A stretch of 64,000 nucleotides of DNA from an uncultured Prevotella sp. Its GTDB lineage: Bacteria > Bacteroidota > Bacteroidia > Bacteroidales > Bacteroidaceae. Of this stretch, positions 16,198-25,455 are shown piece by piece. Below the pieces are notes generated by a model. The model did no database searches, was not told the DNA's origin, and worked only from the letters and a program-made list of their open reading frames with translations. Position 1 is the first letter of the stretch. Each line of letters starts with the position of its first letter. The stretch lies in assembly GCA_937907705.1 (NCBI GenBank), contig CALCVP010000008.1, forward strand, positions 1 through 64,000, written 5' to 3'. A program made the translations under genes and the position numbers.

Positions 16198-17722
16198 TCA
16201 CTCCCAAAGCTATTTCTATGGCTTGAGTATGGTCCACTTGTGCATAGTGTTGATAGTTCCAAGTGAGCTGCACGTAAGGATCAAAACCCCGATGTGTTGC
16301 ATAATGGGCAGCCAAAACAGTCTTTGTCTGCCACGAACGGTTAGCAAGTACCTGATAAAAGTGCATTACAGGTGCAAACAGCGTGGTCTTGTCGGCAGCT
16401 TGCGGCATCTCAATACGGCTGTCATTGCACCATCTCCATAGTGCCGATACAGAGGCTTGCAACAGCCATTGATGCACACTCAAATGAGCGTTGGCATCTC
16501 CACCAGCTGTAAAAGCAGCAGCCTTCATCCGGCGTTGCGGCTCTTTGTACCGTTCATCATAGTTTTCATAACCTGCAACAGCCGACAAAGCATAACCCGA
16601 CAACCCTGCTGTATGCTGGTATACGCCACGCAACGAGGTGTTCAGTTGCGTCAGCCTGTACTGCGGAGCCGATGCTATCTGCGGGTAAATGTTGTCTTGT
16701 GCCGTGCCAAAAATATTCTCTATGCCATTCCGGCAACTGTAAGTCTCATGCAGCAAGAAACCAAAACCATTGCCCACACCAGTGGTAGTATAGCCTATAT
16801 AGGCCGTTTGCGCATGCTGATGAAGCTCTGCCATGGGCAGCTCATTCAGCGAAGAGATAACCTTTTCGATACTTGTATATTCATAATCAGCCCCTCCAAA
16901 CAAGCCTGTATGCGTGGTATTGGCCCAATCCATGCCTGTACCTATGGCGTAACCTTTGTAATATGTACTGGTGTTTAGGCCACGAAAGCGGTAATAGTCG
17001 GTACCCAAGCCCGTAAAATGATACACCAACGGCACTGCCACTTCGTTGTAAAGTTTCAGTTCGTTGGTCTGCTTATACTTGCGTGCTGACAGCTTCCAGC
17101 CAATTCGTTGCTGTGCAGTAAGCGCATAGCCAAGGCCAAACTTCACCTTCAAATCGCCCGTAAGGTTCTTCGGGCGCGGGTCTCTGACGCGATATTCCAT
17201 CAGTGCTGTGTACTCCCCTTCTGCTCCAACGGTCCATCGGCCCAATGCTGTGGCAAAGCCACCCATAAAATGATACCGCTCATTTCGGTTGTTTCCACCC
17301 ACCGTATCCGCCATGATATAAGGGTAAAGTGTGGCAAAATCAGATGTCTCGCAATAGCTGATGCCCTTTGTGTTGCCGTTTTTGTAAGTGGCATTGCCCC
17401 ACAGAGTGGTCTTTCCTTTCTGCAAATAAGCGTCTATATTGCCCACACCATGATTGTGGCCACTGCCCATTTCAAGCCTTACAGGGTGCGAAGCCTTGTC
17501 ATGTTGATAAGCAGCAGAGAGCACATTGAGCGATGTGGCATAATGAAAACGCTGCATGGCAGGGTTAAAAAACACGTTTTGACGCAACGACAGCAGGCAA
17601 GAAGCATGCTCATTGACAGCATATTGCAGAGTGTCTGTACCTTGACCGGCTGCCGAAGCGGTCAACATAGGGGCCAAGAGCAGAGCGGTAAATATGTATT
17701 TCGTATTCATGGGCATGCTCAT
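16190..17722 (-). CDS. DUF6850 family outer-membrane beta-barrel protein
   Basis: A 510-residue protein with a signal peptide (cleavage near ASAAGQ, residue 26) and long alternating hydrophobic/aromatic strands ending in IALGVSF, an outer-membrane barrel ending. It resembles the DUF6850 family found beside DUF4876 lipoproteins in Bacteroidales. The start ATG at 17720-17722 overlaps the stop of the DUF4876 gene in an ATGA, which indicates coupled translation and a shared transcript. Function unknown. A barrel made together with a surface lipoprotein and a TonB receptor suggests uptake or presentation of a ligand at the outer membrane. Confidence 0.82.
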   Translation of the reverse strand: MSMPMNTKYIFTALLLAPMLTASAAGQGTDTLQYAVNEHASCLLSLRQNVFFNPAMQRFHYATSLNVLSAAYQHDKASHPVRLEMGSGHNHGVGNIDAYLQKGKTTLWGNATYKNGNTKGISYCETSDFATLYPYIMADTVGGNNRNERYHFMGGFATALGRWTVGAEGEYTALMEYRVRDPRPKNLTGDLKVKFGLGYALTAQQRIGWKLSARKYKQTNELKLYNEVAVPLVYHFTGLGTDYYRFRGLNTSTYYKGYAIGTGMDWANTTHTGLFGGADYEYTSIEKVISSLNELPMAELHQHAQTAYIGYTTTGVGNGFGFLLHETYSCRNGIENIFGTAQDNIYPQIASAPQYRLTQLNTSLRGVYQHTAGLSGYALSAVAGYENYDERYKEPQRRMKAAAFTAGGDANAHLSVHQWLLQASVSALWRWCNDSRIEMPQAADKTTLFAPVMHFYQVLANRSWQTKTVLAAHYATHRGFDPYVQLTWNYQHYAQVDHTQAIEIALGVSF

Positions 17723-19116
17723 TTTTGTGTTGTGATACGCTTGCGTACAAGGTTATGACTGCTAAAAGAAGCCTTGCTGCCATTGGCAACAGGGGTAACG
17801 CCATCATAAGTCAGCGTGGTTGCCTTTGTGCCTGCAGCGTTGATAGCCGTATGCTGCTGCTCTATGAGCGACGGTATACACTCTGCATTGAAGTCGTCAG
17901 ACGAGTTGTTGGTGTCTTTCAGCCGTGCTGTACCATCGCTGTTTACGCTCAACAGCTTGCGGCGGATACTGCGAAAATAACGCGATTCGTCTTTGTCCGT
18001 CTTTCCGCAATAGGTCCATCCCGCATCAACAGAAGGCGGAAGAATGTTCCACAAGCGCTCACTTGCCACACTGCAATTGACTCCATCCACTATCCAAGCA
18101 TTGGGAATTTTATAGGCATCCTGCTCTTTGTAGAAGGTGCCTGCCGGCAAATACATAGTATAATAATAAGTGTATTTGTACTTTTTGAGGTATTCTTCCT
18201 TGCCAATCGGTATGCGTGCCAAGGCAAAAGAAGTGAAACCGCGGTTGTGAAGCACGTAAAACGTGTTGGTATAACAGTACCATTTGTCAAGGTTAGGCAC
18301 CGTTTCGCTGTCAATATCCATGTAGTTGGGGTCTGTTGACTCGTCATACCACTCGAAATCGGCATGACTGAGGTCAAAGGAATTGGGGTTTGCCACGGTA
18401 TGATCAATGCCTGTATCACACAATATCATGGAATGTCCAGGCATGACAGGGTGGTCATGGCCCGAACCCGGTATGACATAAAGAGACCACACCGTAAAGG
18501 TGTCTTTGCGAATATCGGGCGAATAGTCGAAATATTGGGTCGACTTGAAGCGCGACTCGCAGAAAGCCAAGCCGTCGGCATAGAGCACATGGTCGGTATT
18601 GTTGTATATCTTGATGTAGGAGTCGCCGTAATACTGCAAGCCAGAAGCACGCAACGTGCCTGAGAAGAATATCTCTTCAAAGATAAAGTCGTTGTTTTCA
18701 GCAGACAGATAGGTCTCTATATTGACAGTCTTTTGACTGCCCGTAATCTCTATGTTCTCGGCTTTTCCTGTCAAAGTACCCTCCGCTGTGGCTGCTTCAT
18801 TATCGCCGTTTACCGCCGTATAGGTTATTTCTGCCGTATAGTTGCAGTCGTAGATGCCTTCCATCAGTGGCAGACGGTCTGTCCGGTCGAGTGTGGTAAC
18901 TGTGCCGGTAGACAGGTTGGTAAGTTTCAGCGTGGCTTTCTTGACAGCCACCTGCTGCAATCCGTCAGGCTCAACGATATGGAACGACACATCCGTATGG
19001 CTGAGTTCATCGCTGTCGCTGCACGACATGAAGAGCATAACCGCAACCATGGCTGCCAGCAAGAGCAGCAAAAACACTATGTTTTCTATTCTATATAAGA
19101 AAGGTTTCATTGTCAT
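17719..19116 (-). CDS. DUF4876 family surface lipoprotein
   Basis: A 465-residue lipoprotein. A long hydrophobic leader ends in the lipobox LFMSC, followed by SDSDE, an acidic stretch like the Bacteroidetes lipoprotein export signal for surface exposure. An immunoglobulin-like segment with threonine-rich strands follows at about 40-140. The remainder matches my memory of DUF4876 (EIFFSGTLRASGLQYYGDSY, then YIKIYNNTD, reminiscent of lamin-tail-type domains). It is encoded between the TonB receptor (66-base gap) and the DUF6850 barrel (4-base overlap). It may play the part SusD plays for SusC: capturing a ligand for the receptor. That role is inference. Confidence 0.82.
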   Translation of the reverse strand: MTMKPFLYRIENIVFLLLLLAAMVAVMLFMSCSDSDELSHTDVSFHIVEPDGLQQVAVKKATLKLTNLSTGTVTTLDRTDRLPLMEGIYDCNYTAEITYTAVNGDNEAATAEGTLTGKAENIEITGSQKTVNIETYLSAENNDFIFEEIFFSGTLRASGLQYYGDSYIKIYNNTDHVLYADGLAFCESRFKSTQYFDYSPDIRKDTFTVWSLYVIPGSGHDHPVMPGHSMILCDTGIDHTVANPNSFDLSHADFEWYDESTDPNYMDIDSETVPNLDKWYCYTNTFYVLHNRGFTSFALARIPIGKEEYLKKYKYTYYYTMYLPAGTFYKEQDAYKIPNAWIVDGVNCSVASERLWNILPPSVDAGWTYCGKTDKDESRYFRSIRRKLLSVNSDGTARLKDTNNSSDDFNAECIPSLIEQQHTAINAAGTKATTLTYDGVTPVANGSKASFSSHNLVRKRITTQK

Positions 19117-19182
19117 AATGGTTTATATTCGATAAAAGAGGGCCAGTGCCCTGCTCTATTCTGTAGCCCACACGAGGCTTGT

Positions 19183-21987
19183 TTAAAACGTAAAGCTGGC
19201 CTCCACGCCAAAATAAGGGGAGGCATTGCGCCTGATAACGCGTCCGTTGGCCGTGTAATCAGGCAGATAATCCAGTATTTTGTTGGCAAAGAACGCCAGC
19301 CGCATGTAGCGTCCTATCTCTTTGGTTGCCTTGAAGTTGACCACCATTGACATAGGAACAGTAAAAGGCTTGAACTGGTCTTGATTGTACGTCTTTACGA
19401 GTTGTTGCAGATAGATATCGTCCAAGCTCTGCTGTGTAAACTCATGCAGCTGTCCATCCTCGGCAGACAGATAAGCCGTAGGCGTGCCGTTGCGCCATAA
19501 AGTCTTGGTACGTATCAGCCACATGCACTGTACCGAGGTGGTAAAAACAAGTTTCCACTCCGGTATTTGCGTGTCAAAGGTGAAGTTGGTGTTCAACTGG
19601 TCGTTGACGCGTCCATCGCTCCAGTCATACAACCCCACGTATTTCTCTCTTACAGGTTGGTTGTTGATTACTGTGCTTACACTCTCAAACATGGGCTGAG
19701 AGTTCGTATATACCGTCCTGAACCATGCCCCGGTGATGTTGATACGGGTGCGGATATAGGGCAACCGGCGCGAATTGAACTGCAATTCCACACCTTTCTT
19801 CACCAGCTCACTGCCGTTCGTTGCCTGCTGATAGCCGCTGAGCACCTGACGCAGCGTTGAGGGCAGCGTGGTATAATCGGCACCCGGTGTCATCAATGTG
19901 GCGTCATAAGCACGGTAAGTGTAGGTATCGTAGACAGTAGAATAGCGAAAACCGGAGTGCATAGACTCGCGGAAGAAGTCTACAGACAGTGTGTTGTCAT
20001 TCCAAGCAGCATCCAAGCGCACCTCCCACTTATGGTTTCGGGCGGGCTGTAGCTTATAGTTGGTAGGATCTTGCACATAAGTATGCACCACGAAGAGGCT
20101 GTTTTGCGCAGGATTTTGTGTGTCGTAATACGCCAGCGACATGAAGTTGCTGTAATACTTGTCGGGATAGAGATAGTTCATGGTAGGCATTTTGGTGGTG
20201 ATACCATAGCCCCCGCTTACCGATACTGTGAGCGGACGGTCTGCCATCTGGGCTGTAGGCAGCTGGAAGAGCAGGTTAATGCGCGGGTCTGCATAGTATC
20301 GGCCGCTCATGTCGTAGCGTTTAGACAGATGAGGCATGGTGTTGACACGCAGTCCTGCCATGGCTTCCAGACGCATGGCGCCCATCACGGCAGTGAGCCG
20401 CTCCTCGCCAAAGAGCGAGAAGTTGTGAAGTGCCGGTATGTCGGCATAGCGACGGGGCCGCGAACTCCAGCCTGACAGGCTCAAAGGGCGGTGCATATCA
20501 TACACTTGTCCGCGCCCGTAGTTCTTGGCCATGTCCCAATTGAGTCCTAACTTCAGCGTATTGTCGGTACCCAGCACCTTGAAAGGCACTACACCTTTGG
20601 CCTTGATATAGGCATTGAAGGGCTTGCCGTCGCACAGGTAGTGCGCCTGATACTCTGAGAAAACGGCCTGTGCTATGTTCTCTCCATCGGTATAAGCCAA
20701 CGGTACGATGCCATAGCGCTGCGGCGACACTAACTTTTGCTGTGTCAAGCGGTCGAGTTGCAAGCTCACCATGGTATTGATGTCGAACTCTCTGAACCAG
20801 GTTTTCTTCCACTTGATGTTCAAATTGTTGGTCATAGCCATGCGGCTGTACGATGACTTGTATTCATCCAGGTTGCCATAGTTGATGTCGGGGTCTTCCT
20901 TTGCATTGTCAAAAGAGCCAGAATAGTCAAGGGCAGCGTTCCATTGCCACTGGTGCTGACGGGCTATACTGCGGCGTGTAAAGCGCAAAGAGGCTGTTAT
21001 ACGCTTATAGCTTTCCAGATTGTCGGTAGGGTCTACCTTTGAATCAAGATAGCCCAAGTCGGCATTGAGTATACTGGTAGCCGCCTTGTTGAGTGCTATG
21101 CCCTTGCCTATGGAGAACAGCTTGCTGTAGCCGTCGGCCTTGAAGCGTGCCGTCAGGGGCATGGCTTTGCGTATCTTCTTGATGTTGACCAGTCCACTGG
21201 TCAGATTGCCATACTCTGCCGAGGGGATGCCCCGCACTACTTCCACACTCTCCACATCGTCGGTAGAGATGGTGCGCATGTCAACACCACGGTTAGTGAT
21301 ATTGCGGCTGTTTTCAGTAGAGCTGCTGCTGGCTGATGCCTGCGTATCACTCAAGGGCGAATATTGCAGATTGGCATCAGTGTTCAGCGGCACTCCGTCT
21401 ACCACAAACTGCGTGCCGAGCGACGAGATGGCAAAGTTGTTGTTGCGCGTTACGGTGCCATAGGCACCCATGGTGCCCGTTTCCCTGAGTGAAATGGTGT
21501 TGGCCTGCCCCATATCAGGGTCCTTGGCATAACCGCCGGGCAGCAGTTCCATCAGGTCGGCAATGCTGTTGGGCTGCAAATGCCGCATGGCATCACGCCC
21601 TATTACCGATGCGGTAACAGGACCGCTGCCGGCCTTTGCCGTTACCACCACCTCGCCCATAACGGCAGCATCAAGCTTCATAGCCAGTTTCAGTGTGGCA
21701 TCGGCTGTACACGCAAGGCGCTTGCGCAAGGGCTGATAGCCTACATAGCTCACCTTAACGGTAGCCGCACGGTCTTTGGGCAGACGCAAGCTAAAGCAGC
21801 CGTCGGCATCAGTAACGGTACCGTGACGGGGCTGCCCGTCTACAAGCACAGTGGCTCCAGGCAACGGACTTCCGTCTGCAGCATCTGCCACAGTGCCTTT
21901 TATTTCAATAGTTGGGGTATTCTGTGCTTGTGCAACACTCAACAACAAAGCCATGCACACAAGCAAGAAATATCGTACCAAATGCAT
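19183..21987 (-). CDS. TonB-dependent receptor with carboxypeptidase-like N-terminal domain
   Basis: A 934-residue receptor. After the signal peptide (cleavage at VAQAQN) comes a carboxypeptidase-regulatory-like domain (IEIKGTVADAADGSPLPGATVLV), then the plug and a barrel ending in EASFTF. The open frame reaches 22008, but the promoter -7 element (22006-22013) overlaps that codon, so the ATG at 21985-21987 is the true start. The plug carries a serine/asparagine-rich loop (ASASSSSTENSRNITNRGVDM). No SusD follows. The next genes encode DUF4876 and DUF6850 proteins, so this may be a dedicated uptake locus whose ligand is unknown. Confidence 0.9.
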   Translation of the reverse strand: MHLVRYFLLVCMALLLSVAQAQNTPTIEIKGTVADAADGSPLPGATVLVDGQPRHGTVTDADGCFSLRLPKDRAATVKVSYVGYQPLRKRLACTADATLKLAMKLDAAVMGEVVVTAKAGSGPVTASVIGRDAMRHLQPNSIADLMELLPGGYAKDPDMGQANTISLRETGTMGAYGTVTRNNNFAISSLGTQFVVDGVPLNTDANLQYSPLSDTQASASSSSTENSRNITNRGVDMRTISTDDVESVEVVRGIPSAEYGNLTSGLVNIKKIRKAMPLTARFKADGYSKLFSIGKGIALNKAATSILNADLGYLDSKVDPTDNLESYKRITASLRFTRRSIARQHQWQWNAALDYSGSFDNAKEDPDINYGNLDEYKSSYSRMAMTNNLNIKWKKTWFREFDINTMVSLQLDRLTQQKLVSPQRYGIVPLAYTDGENIAQAVFSEYQAHYLCDGKPFNAYIKAKGVVPFKVLGTDNTLKLGLNWDMAKNYGRGQVYDMHRPLSLSGWSSRPRRYADIPALHNFSLFGEERLTAVMGAMRLEAMAGLRVNTMPHLSKRYDMSGRYYADPRINLLFQLPTAQMADRPLTVSVSGGYGITTKMPTMNYLYPDKYYSNFMSLAYYDTQNPAQNSLFVVHTYVQDPTNYKLQPARNHKWEVRLDAAWNDNTLSVDFFRESMHSGFRYSTVYDTYTYRAYDATLMTPGADYTTLPSTLRQVLSGYQQATNGSELVKKGVELQFNSRRLPYIRTRINITGAWFRTVYTNSQPMFESVSTVINNQPVREKYVGLYDWSDGRVNDQLNTNFTFDTQIPEWKLVFTTSVQCMWLIRTKTLWRNGTPTAYLSAEDGQLHEFTQQSLDDIYLQQLVKTYNQDQFKPFTVPMSMVVNFKATKEIGRYMRLAFFANKILDYLPDYTANGRVIRRNASPYFGVEASFTF

Positions 21988-22005
21988 ATTTCTCTTATTT
22001 TTTTG

Positions 22006-22036
22006 CAAAAATACGCCTATTTAATAAAGTTCACAA
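22006..22036 (-). promoter_or_regulatory. Promoter of the TonB-DUF4876-DUF6850 operon
   Basis: On the minus strand, TTG at 22034-22036 and TATTTTTG at 22006-22013 are 20 bases apart. Transcription would begin near 22000, which rules out the upstream start codon at 22008 for the TonB gene. Confidence 0.75.
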
Positions 22037-22100
22037 TACCTATTTTTAGGTAATTTACAGCAGACACAAGCTGCAAATAACAGGTATTTACTACCAACTG

Positions 22101-22131
22101 TTGTCAGAAAGCACCTTTTTTGCTACATTTG
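22101..22131 (+). promoter_or_regulatory. Promoter of the acetyltransferase-phosphatase pair
   Basis: TTG at 22101-22103, 20 bases, then TACATTTG at 22124-22131. It runs divergently from the TonB operon promoter, with about 65 bases between the two -33 elements. Confidence 0.72.
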
Positions 22132-22180
22132 CAGATGTCTATGCCGCAGCATAGACCGTAAACACTTAAATAGCAATGAC

Positions 22181-22747
22181 ATGACAGAAATAGAAAAGAT
22201 GAGAGCCGGCAGACTCTACAACTTCGGCAGTCCTGATATAACAGCACGCCTCACGGTTGCCAAACGCCTGTGTACAAAGTTGCAGACACTGACCATCGGC
22301 GATAAGGGCTACCGCGAAACGCTGCGCGAACTCATACCCGGCATACCCGACAGCACCCATATAGCTCCGCCCTTCCACTGCGACCACGGCACAGAGATAC
22401 GCATGGGGCACCACACCTTTGTGAACTACAACTGCACCATGCTGGACGGAGGCGGCATAACCATTGGCAATCATGTGCTGATAGGACCCAACTGCCAGCT
22501 CTATACGCCCGAACATCCGATGGATTATATAGCTCGTCGCGACTCGGTAGAAACGGGAAAGCCTATCACCATTGGCGATGACACCTGGCTGTGTGGCGGC
22601 GTTATCGTGTGCCCAGGGGTAAAGATTGGCAGCAGATGCATCATTGCTGCGGGCAGCGTGGTAACGCGTGATGTGCCCGATGACTGCATGGCAGCCGGCA
22701 ATCCTGCCGTTGTAAAGAAGAAACTGAACACGAAACAACCAAAATAA
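22181..22747 (+). CDS. Maltose/galactoside O-acetyltransferase family protein
   Basis: A 188-residue cytoplasmic enzyme that would transfer acetyl from acetyl-CoA to a sugar hydroxyl. The N-terminal maltose-acetyltransferase cap (EKMRAGRLYNFGSPDI) is followed by a left-handed beta-helix of hexapeptide repeats (ITIGNHVLIGPNC, then ITIGDDTWLCGGVIVCPGVKIG). The loop HPMDYIARRD carries the expected catalytic histidine region. It is close to Maa/LacA in length. The sugar acceptor is not predictable. Only 15 bases separate it from the phosphatase gene, so they are co-transcribed. Confidence 0.9.
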   Translation: MTEIEKMRAGRLYNFGSPDITARLTVAKRLCTKLQTLTIGDKGYRETLRELIPGIPDSTHIAPPFHCDHGTEIRMGHHTFVNYNCTMLDGGGITIGNHVLIGPNCQLYTPEHPMDYIARRDSVETGKPITIGDDTWLCGGVIVCPGVKIGSRCIIAAGSVVTRDVPDDCMAAGNPAVVKKKLNTKQPK

Positions 22748-22762
22748 ACAACCCCACTACGT

Positions 22763-23242
22763 ATGACAAAGAAACTATTGTTTGTGTGCTTGGGCAACAT
22801 CTGCCGCTCACCGGCTGCCGAAGCCATTCTCAAGAAGAAGCTGCAAGACAGCCCGCTGTGCCACGAAGACATTACGGTAGACTCGGCCGGGATAGGTGCC
22901 TGGCACGTAGGGCAACTGCCTGACCACCGCATGCGCCTGCACGGAGAACAGCATGGCTACGACATCAGCAGCAGGGCGCGACAGATAAAGCCGCAAGACT
23001 TTGACCACTTTGACTGGATTTTGGCCATGGACAACCAGAATGTGGTTGACCTGAAGAAGGTGGCACGCAACCTGAAAGACGCCAAGAAGATACGTCTTGC
23101 CACCGACTTTATGACGCAGCACCCCGGACAAGCCACGGTGCCCGACCCTTACTATGGAGGCGACTGCGACTTTGAATGGGCCATAGAACTGATAGAAGAT
23201 GCTTGCGACGGTATCATCAAAGAGCTGGAGAAAGAGCTTTAG
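22763..23242 (+). CDS. Low-molecular-weight protein tyrosine phosphatase
   Basis: A 159-residue cytoplasmic phosphatase. The P-loop CLGNICRS at residues 9-16 has the C-X5-R signature, with C9 the nucleophile and R15 binding phosphate. The general-acid loop is VPDPYYGG near residue 130. In bacteria these enzymes often counter tyrosine kinases controlling capsule or exopolysaccharide, but no kinase or capsule gene is nearby. It is the second gene of a two-gene operon and is followed by a strong terminator. Confidence 0.93.
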   Translation: MTKKLLFVCLGNICRSPAAEAILKKKLQDSPLCHEDITVDSAGIGAWHVGQLPDHRMRLHGEQHGYDISSRARQIKPQDFDHFDWILAMDNQNVVDLKKVARNLKDAKKIRLATDFMTQHPGQATVPDPYYGGDCDFEWAIELIEDACDGIIKELEKEL

Positions 23243-23319
23243 AACACATGAAAGCAAGTAAAGGCTACTATGTTAACGAGCCTTAACCAATACCTGTTTC
23301 CGTTAACAATTGGTGCACT

Positions 23320-23373
23320 AAAATGGCGTTATTTTCGAACAACAGATGGTTTGACCGGAAATAACGCCATTTT
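23320..23373 (+). terminator. Intrinsic terminator after the phosphatase gene
   Basis: A perfect 15-base-pair stem: AAAATGGCGTTATTT at 23320-23334 and its complement at 23359-23373, around a 24-base loop, ending in TTTT. Confidence 0.8.
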
Positions 23374-23494
23374 TACGATTTAAATACAACATACTTATTA
23401 CCAACGCATTAACTTAGTTATCCACAATTTTCCAGGTTTTCAACAGCCTTTTTTACGGCTTAAAAATTCAAAAAGCACCGCCGCACATTTCCAA

Positions 23495-23648
23495 AGCAGT
23501 GCTTTTGCTCTCCGATAGCTATGCTCTTACCCAGCCAAAGCTATGCTTTCAGCCACAGAGAGCATAGCTTTGGACCCCAAAAGCCATTGGTTTTGCCTGC
23601 TAAAGCGGTAAAAGCCACACTTTTGGTGAGCCTTTCAAGGCTGACTAC
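23495..23648. repeat. 22-base-period repeat array (array E), seven units
   Basis: Units start at 23495, 23517, 23539, 23561, 23583, 23605 and 23627. The first three begin AGCAGTGC, AGCTATGC and AGCTATGC. The fourth (AGCATAGCTTTGG) is the reverse-complement type, and the last three are more diverged but keep the phase. AGCTATGC in unit three faces GCATAGCT in unit four. This is the longest array in the window. Confidence 0.78.
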
Positions 23649-24005
23649 ACCCATCTGACTGCCTTGTTCTTCCTATTTTACGGAAAATCACGTGTTAAAA
23701 TACAGCACACTGATTGTTAACAAAAGCTAACAAAGCAGGCATCTTTTGCCGCCATAACTTCTCGTTTAAAAAAATGATACCGTTAAAACTATTGTCGAAC
23801 ACAATTCGAACACAATTTCAGCATAAGCCATACCAACATGTAGGTAATAGCGGATTTTGCCTATGTAATAATGTAAAAAGTATGGAAAAACGCGCATTTC
23901 ATATAATCCAAGTATAACTTGAACTTATTAAAATAGGATAAAGAAGAGCTATAAAAAGCAGGTTTGCAGACACTGAAAAAAGATAAAATTACACATTTTT
24001 AGGTA

Positions 24006-24036
24006 TTGCCAACTTTTTTAAATCATTTTACCTTTG
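24006..24036 (+). promoter_or_regulatory. Strong promoter of the porin gene
   Basis: TTG at 24006-24008, 20 bases, then TACCTTTG at 24029-24036, a full match to the Bacteroidetes consensus. A TTG codon at 24034 that could extend the porin frame lies inside the -7 element and cannot be the start. Confidence 0.8.
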
Positions 24037-24066
24037 CAGCCGAAAATAAACAGAAGAGAAAGAAAA

Positions 24067-25368
24067 ATGAAAAAATCAACAATTGTTTCAGTGGTAAGTG
24101 CCATGTTGGCCATGGCTAATCCACTTGCGATGAATGCACAAACCAACGCTTCCGACAGTGTGCAGATGCACGCTAAAGGTAACCGCCTTAGCGTAGGTGG
24201 ATATGGCGAGGTAGCTCTTTCACGCAACTTCTACAGCGACAACGGTTACAGATACAGCAAACCAAGCACCTACAAGAATGATCCAAGCCATGGACGCTTC
24301 GACATTCCACATGCTGTTATCTACTTGAACTATGACTTCGGCAAGGGATGGACCATGGGGTCAGAGATTGAGTTTGAACACGGCGGTGCAGGCTCTGCCG
24401 TAGAATACGAGTCTGACGAGTCAATAGAATACGAGAATGAAACCGAAAAAGGTGGCGAGGTAGAGTTGGAACAATTCTGGATTCAGAAGAGCTTCGGCCG
24501 TGGATTCAACGTGCGTGTAGGCCATATCGTAGTGCCTTTTGGCATGACCAATGCCCACCACGAGCCACTGAACTTCTTTACTGTTTACCGCCCTGAAGGC
24601 GAAAACACCATATTGCCTTGTACTTGGCATCAGACAGGTGTGTCTCTGTGGGGTTATGTAGGCGACTTCCGCTATGAAGCACAGATGATTGCAGGCTTGG
24701 ACGCCTTCAAGTTCAACCGTACCAACTGGATACAAGAGGGTGCACAAAGCCCGTTTGAATTTGAAATTGCCAACAAATACGGCTTCCTTGCACGCTTGGA
24801 CAACTACACTGTGCCAGGTCTCCGTCTCGGAGTAAGTGCTTATTACGGACAAGCCATGCACAACTCTTATCCACACGACATGGAAAAGGGCAGCAACAAG
24901 AATATCAAAGGCAATGTCTACTTAGGCAGCTTTGACTTCTGCTACAACAACCACAACTGGATTATACGCGGAAATGCCGACTATGGTTACGTGAGCGATG
25001 CCAAGACTATCAGCAATCTCGTAAAGCCTAACTCACAATACGTAAAGCCATACGACACTACAGCATTCGGTAGCCACGCCATAGCTACCAGCTTGGAAGC
25101 CGGTTACGACATTTTCTCACAGATAGGCAAGCTACGCGAAGACAACCAAAAGCTCTACATCTTCGGCCATTACGAGTACTATGACTCCAAGATTCACTCT
25201 ACCACCAAGAAGTACACACAGAAGCAAATCTTGGCAGGCGGTGTCAATTACTACCCTATTCCACAGGTATGTGTAAAGGCCGAGTACAACCATCGCTTCC
25301 TGAAGACTCCTTACAACGATGAACCCGCCATCAACATCGGTGTGGCTTATCAAGGCTTCTTCCTCTAA
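24067..25368 (+). CDS. Outer-membrane porin, phosphate-selective porin O/P-like
   Basis: A 433-residue barrel. The start at 24067 gives a standard signal peptide (MKKSTIVSVVSAMLAMANPLAMNAQ). The mature protein opens with LSVGGYGEVALSRNF and shows the porin O/P-type core: HAVIYLNYDF, EFWIQ-like strand (LEQFWIQKSFG), then VRVGHIVVPFGMTNAHHEP. An acidic loop (residues about 120-140, many glutamates) could favour cations. It ends in GVAYQGFFL. It is the first gene of the porin-imelysin-cytochrome series, 87 bases before the imelysin gene, and its strong promoter suggests it drives the operon. Confidence 0.85.
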   Translation: MKKSTIVSVVSAMLAMANPLAMNAQTNASDSVQMHAKGNRLSVGGYGEVALSRNFYSDNGYRYSKPSTYKNDPSHGRFDIPHAVIYLNYDFGKGWTMGSEIEFEHGGAGSAVEYESDESIEYENETEKGGEVELEQFWIQKSFGRGFNVRVGHIVVPFGMTNAHHEPLNFFTVYRPEGENTILPCTWHQTGVSLWGYVGDFRYEAQMIAGLDAFKFNRTNWIQEGAQSPFEFEIANKYGFLARLDNYTVPGLRLGVSAYYGQAMHNSYPHDMEKGSNKNIKGNVYLGSFDFCYNNHNWIIRGNADYGYVSDAKTISNLVKPNSQYVKPYDTTAFGSHAIATSLEAGYDIFSQIGKLREDNQKLYIFGHYEYYDSKIHSTTKKYTQKQILAGGVNYYPIPQVCVKAEYNHRFLKTPYNDEPAINIGVAYQGFFL

Positions 25369-25455
25369 AAACAGGATATAAAATACGGTGGACATTCATA
25401 GAAACCACTGGAAACAATAGGTATTCACAAACATATAAAACAAAAAATAAACAGA

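Larger units (their letters stand above)
23243..24066. other. 824-base intergenic region
   Basis: It contains the terminator at 23320-23373, a repeat array at 23495-23648 and the porin promoter at 24006-24036. Between 23650 and 24005 I see only AT-rich sequence with no convincing gene. A 67-codon open frame at 23714 has no protein-like character. Confidence 0.6.

Noticed and set aside
23714..23917. 67-codon frame in the long gap before the porin
   Set aside because: No promoter or protein-like pattern, and composition follows the AT-rich intergenic DNA.
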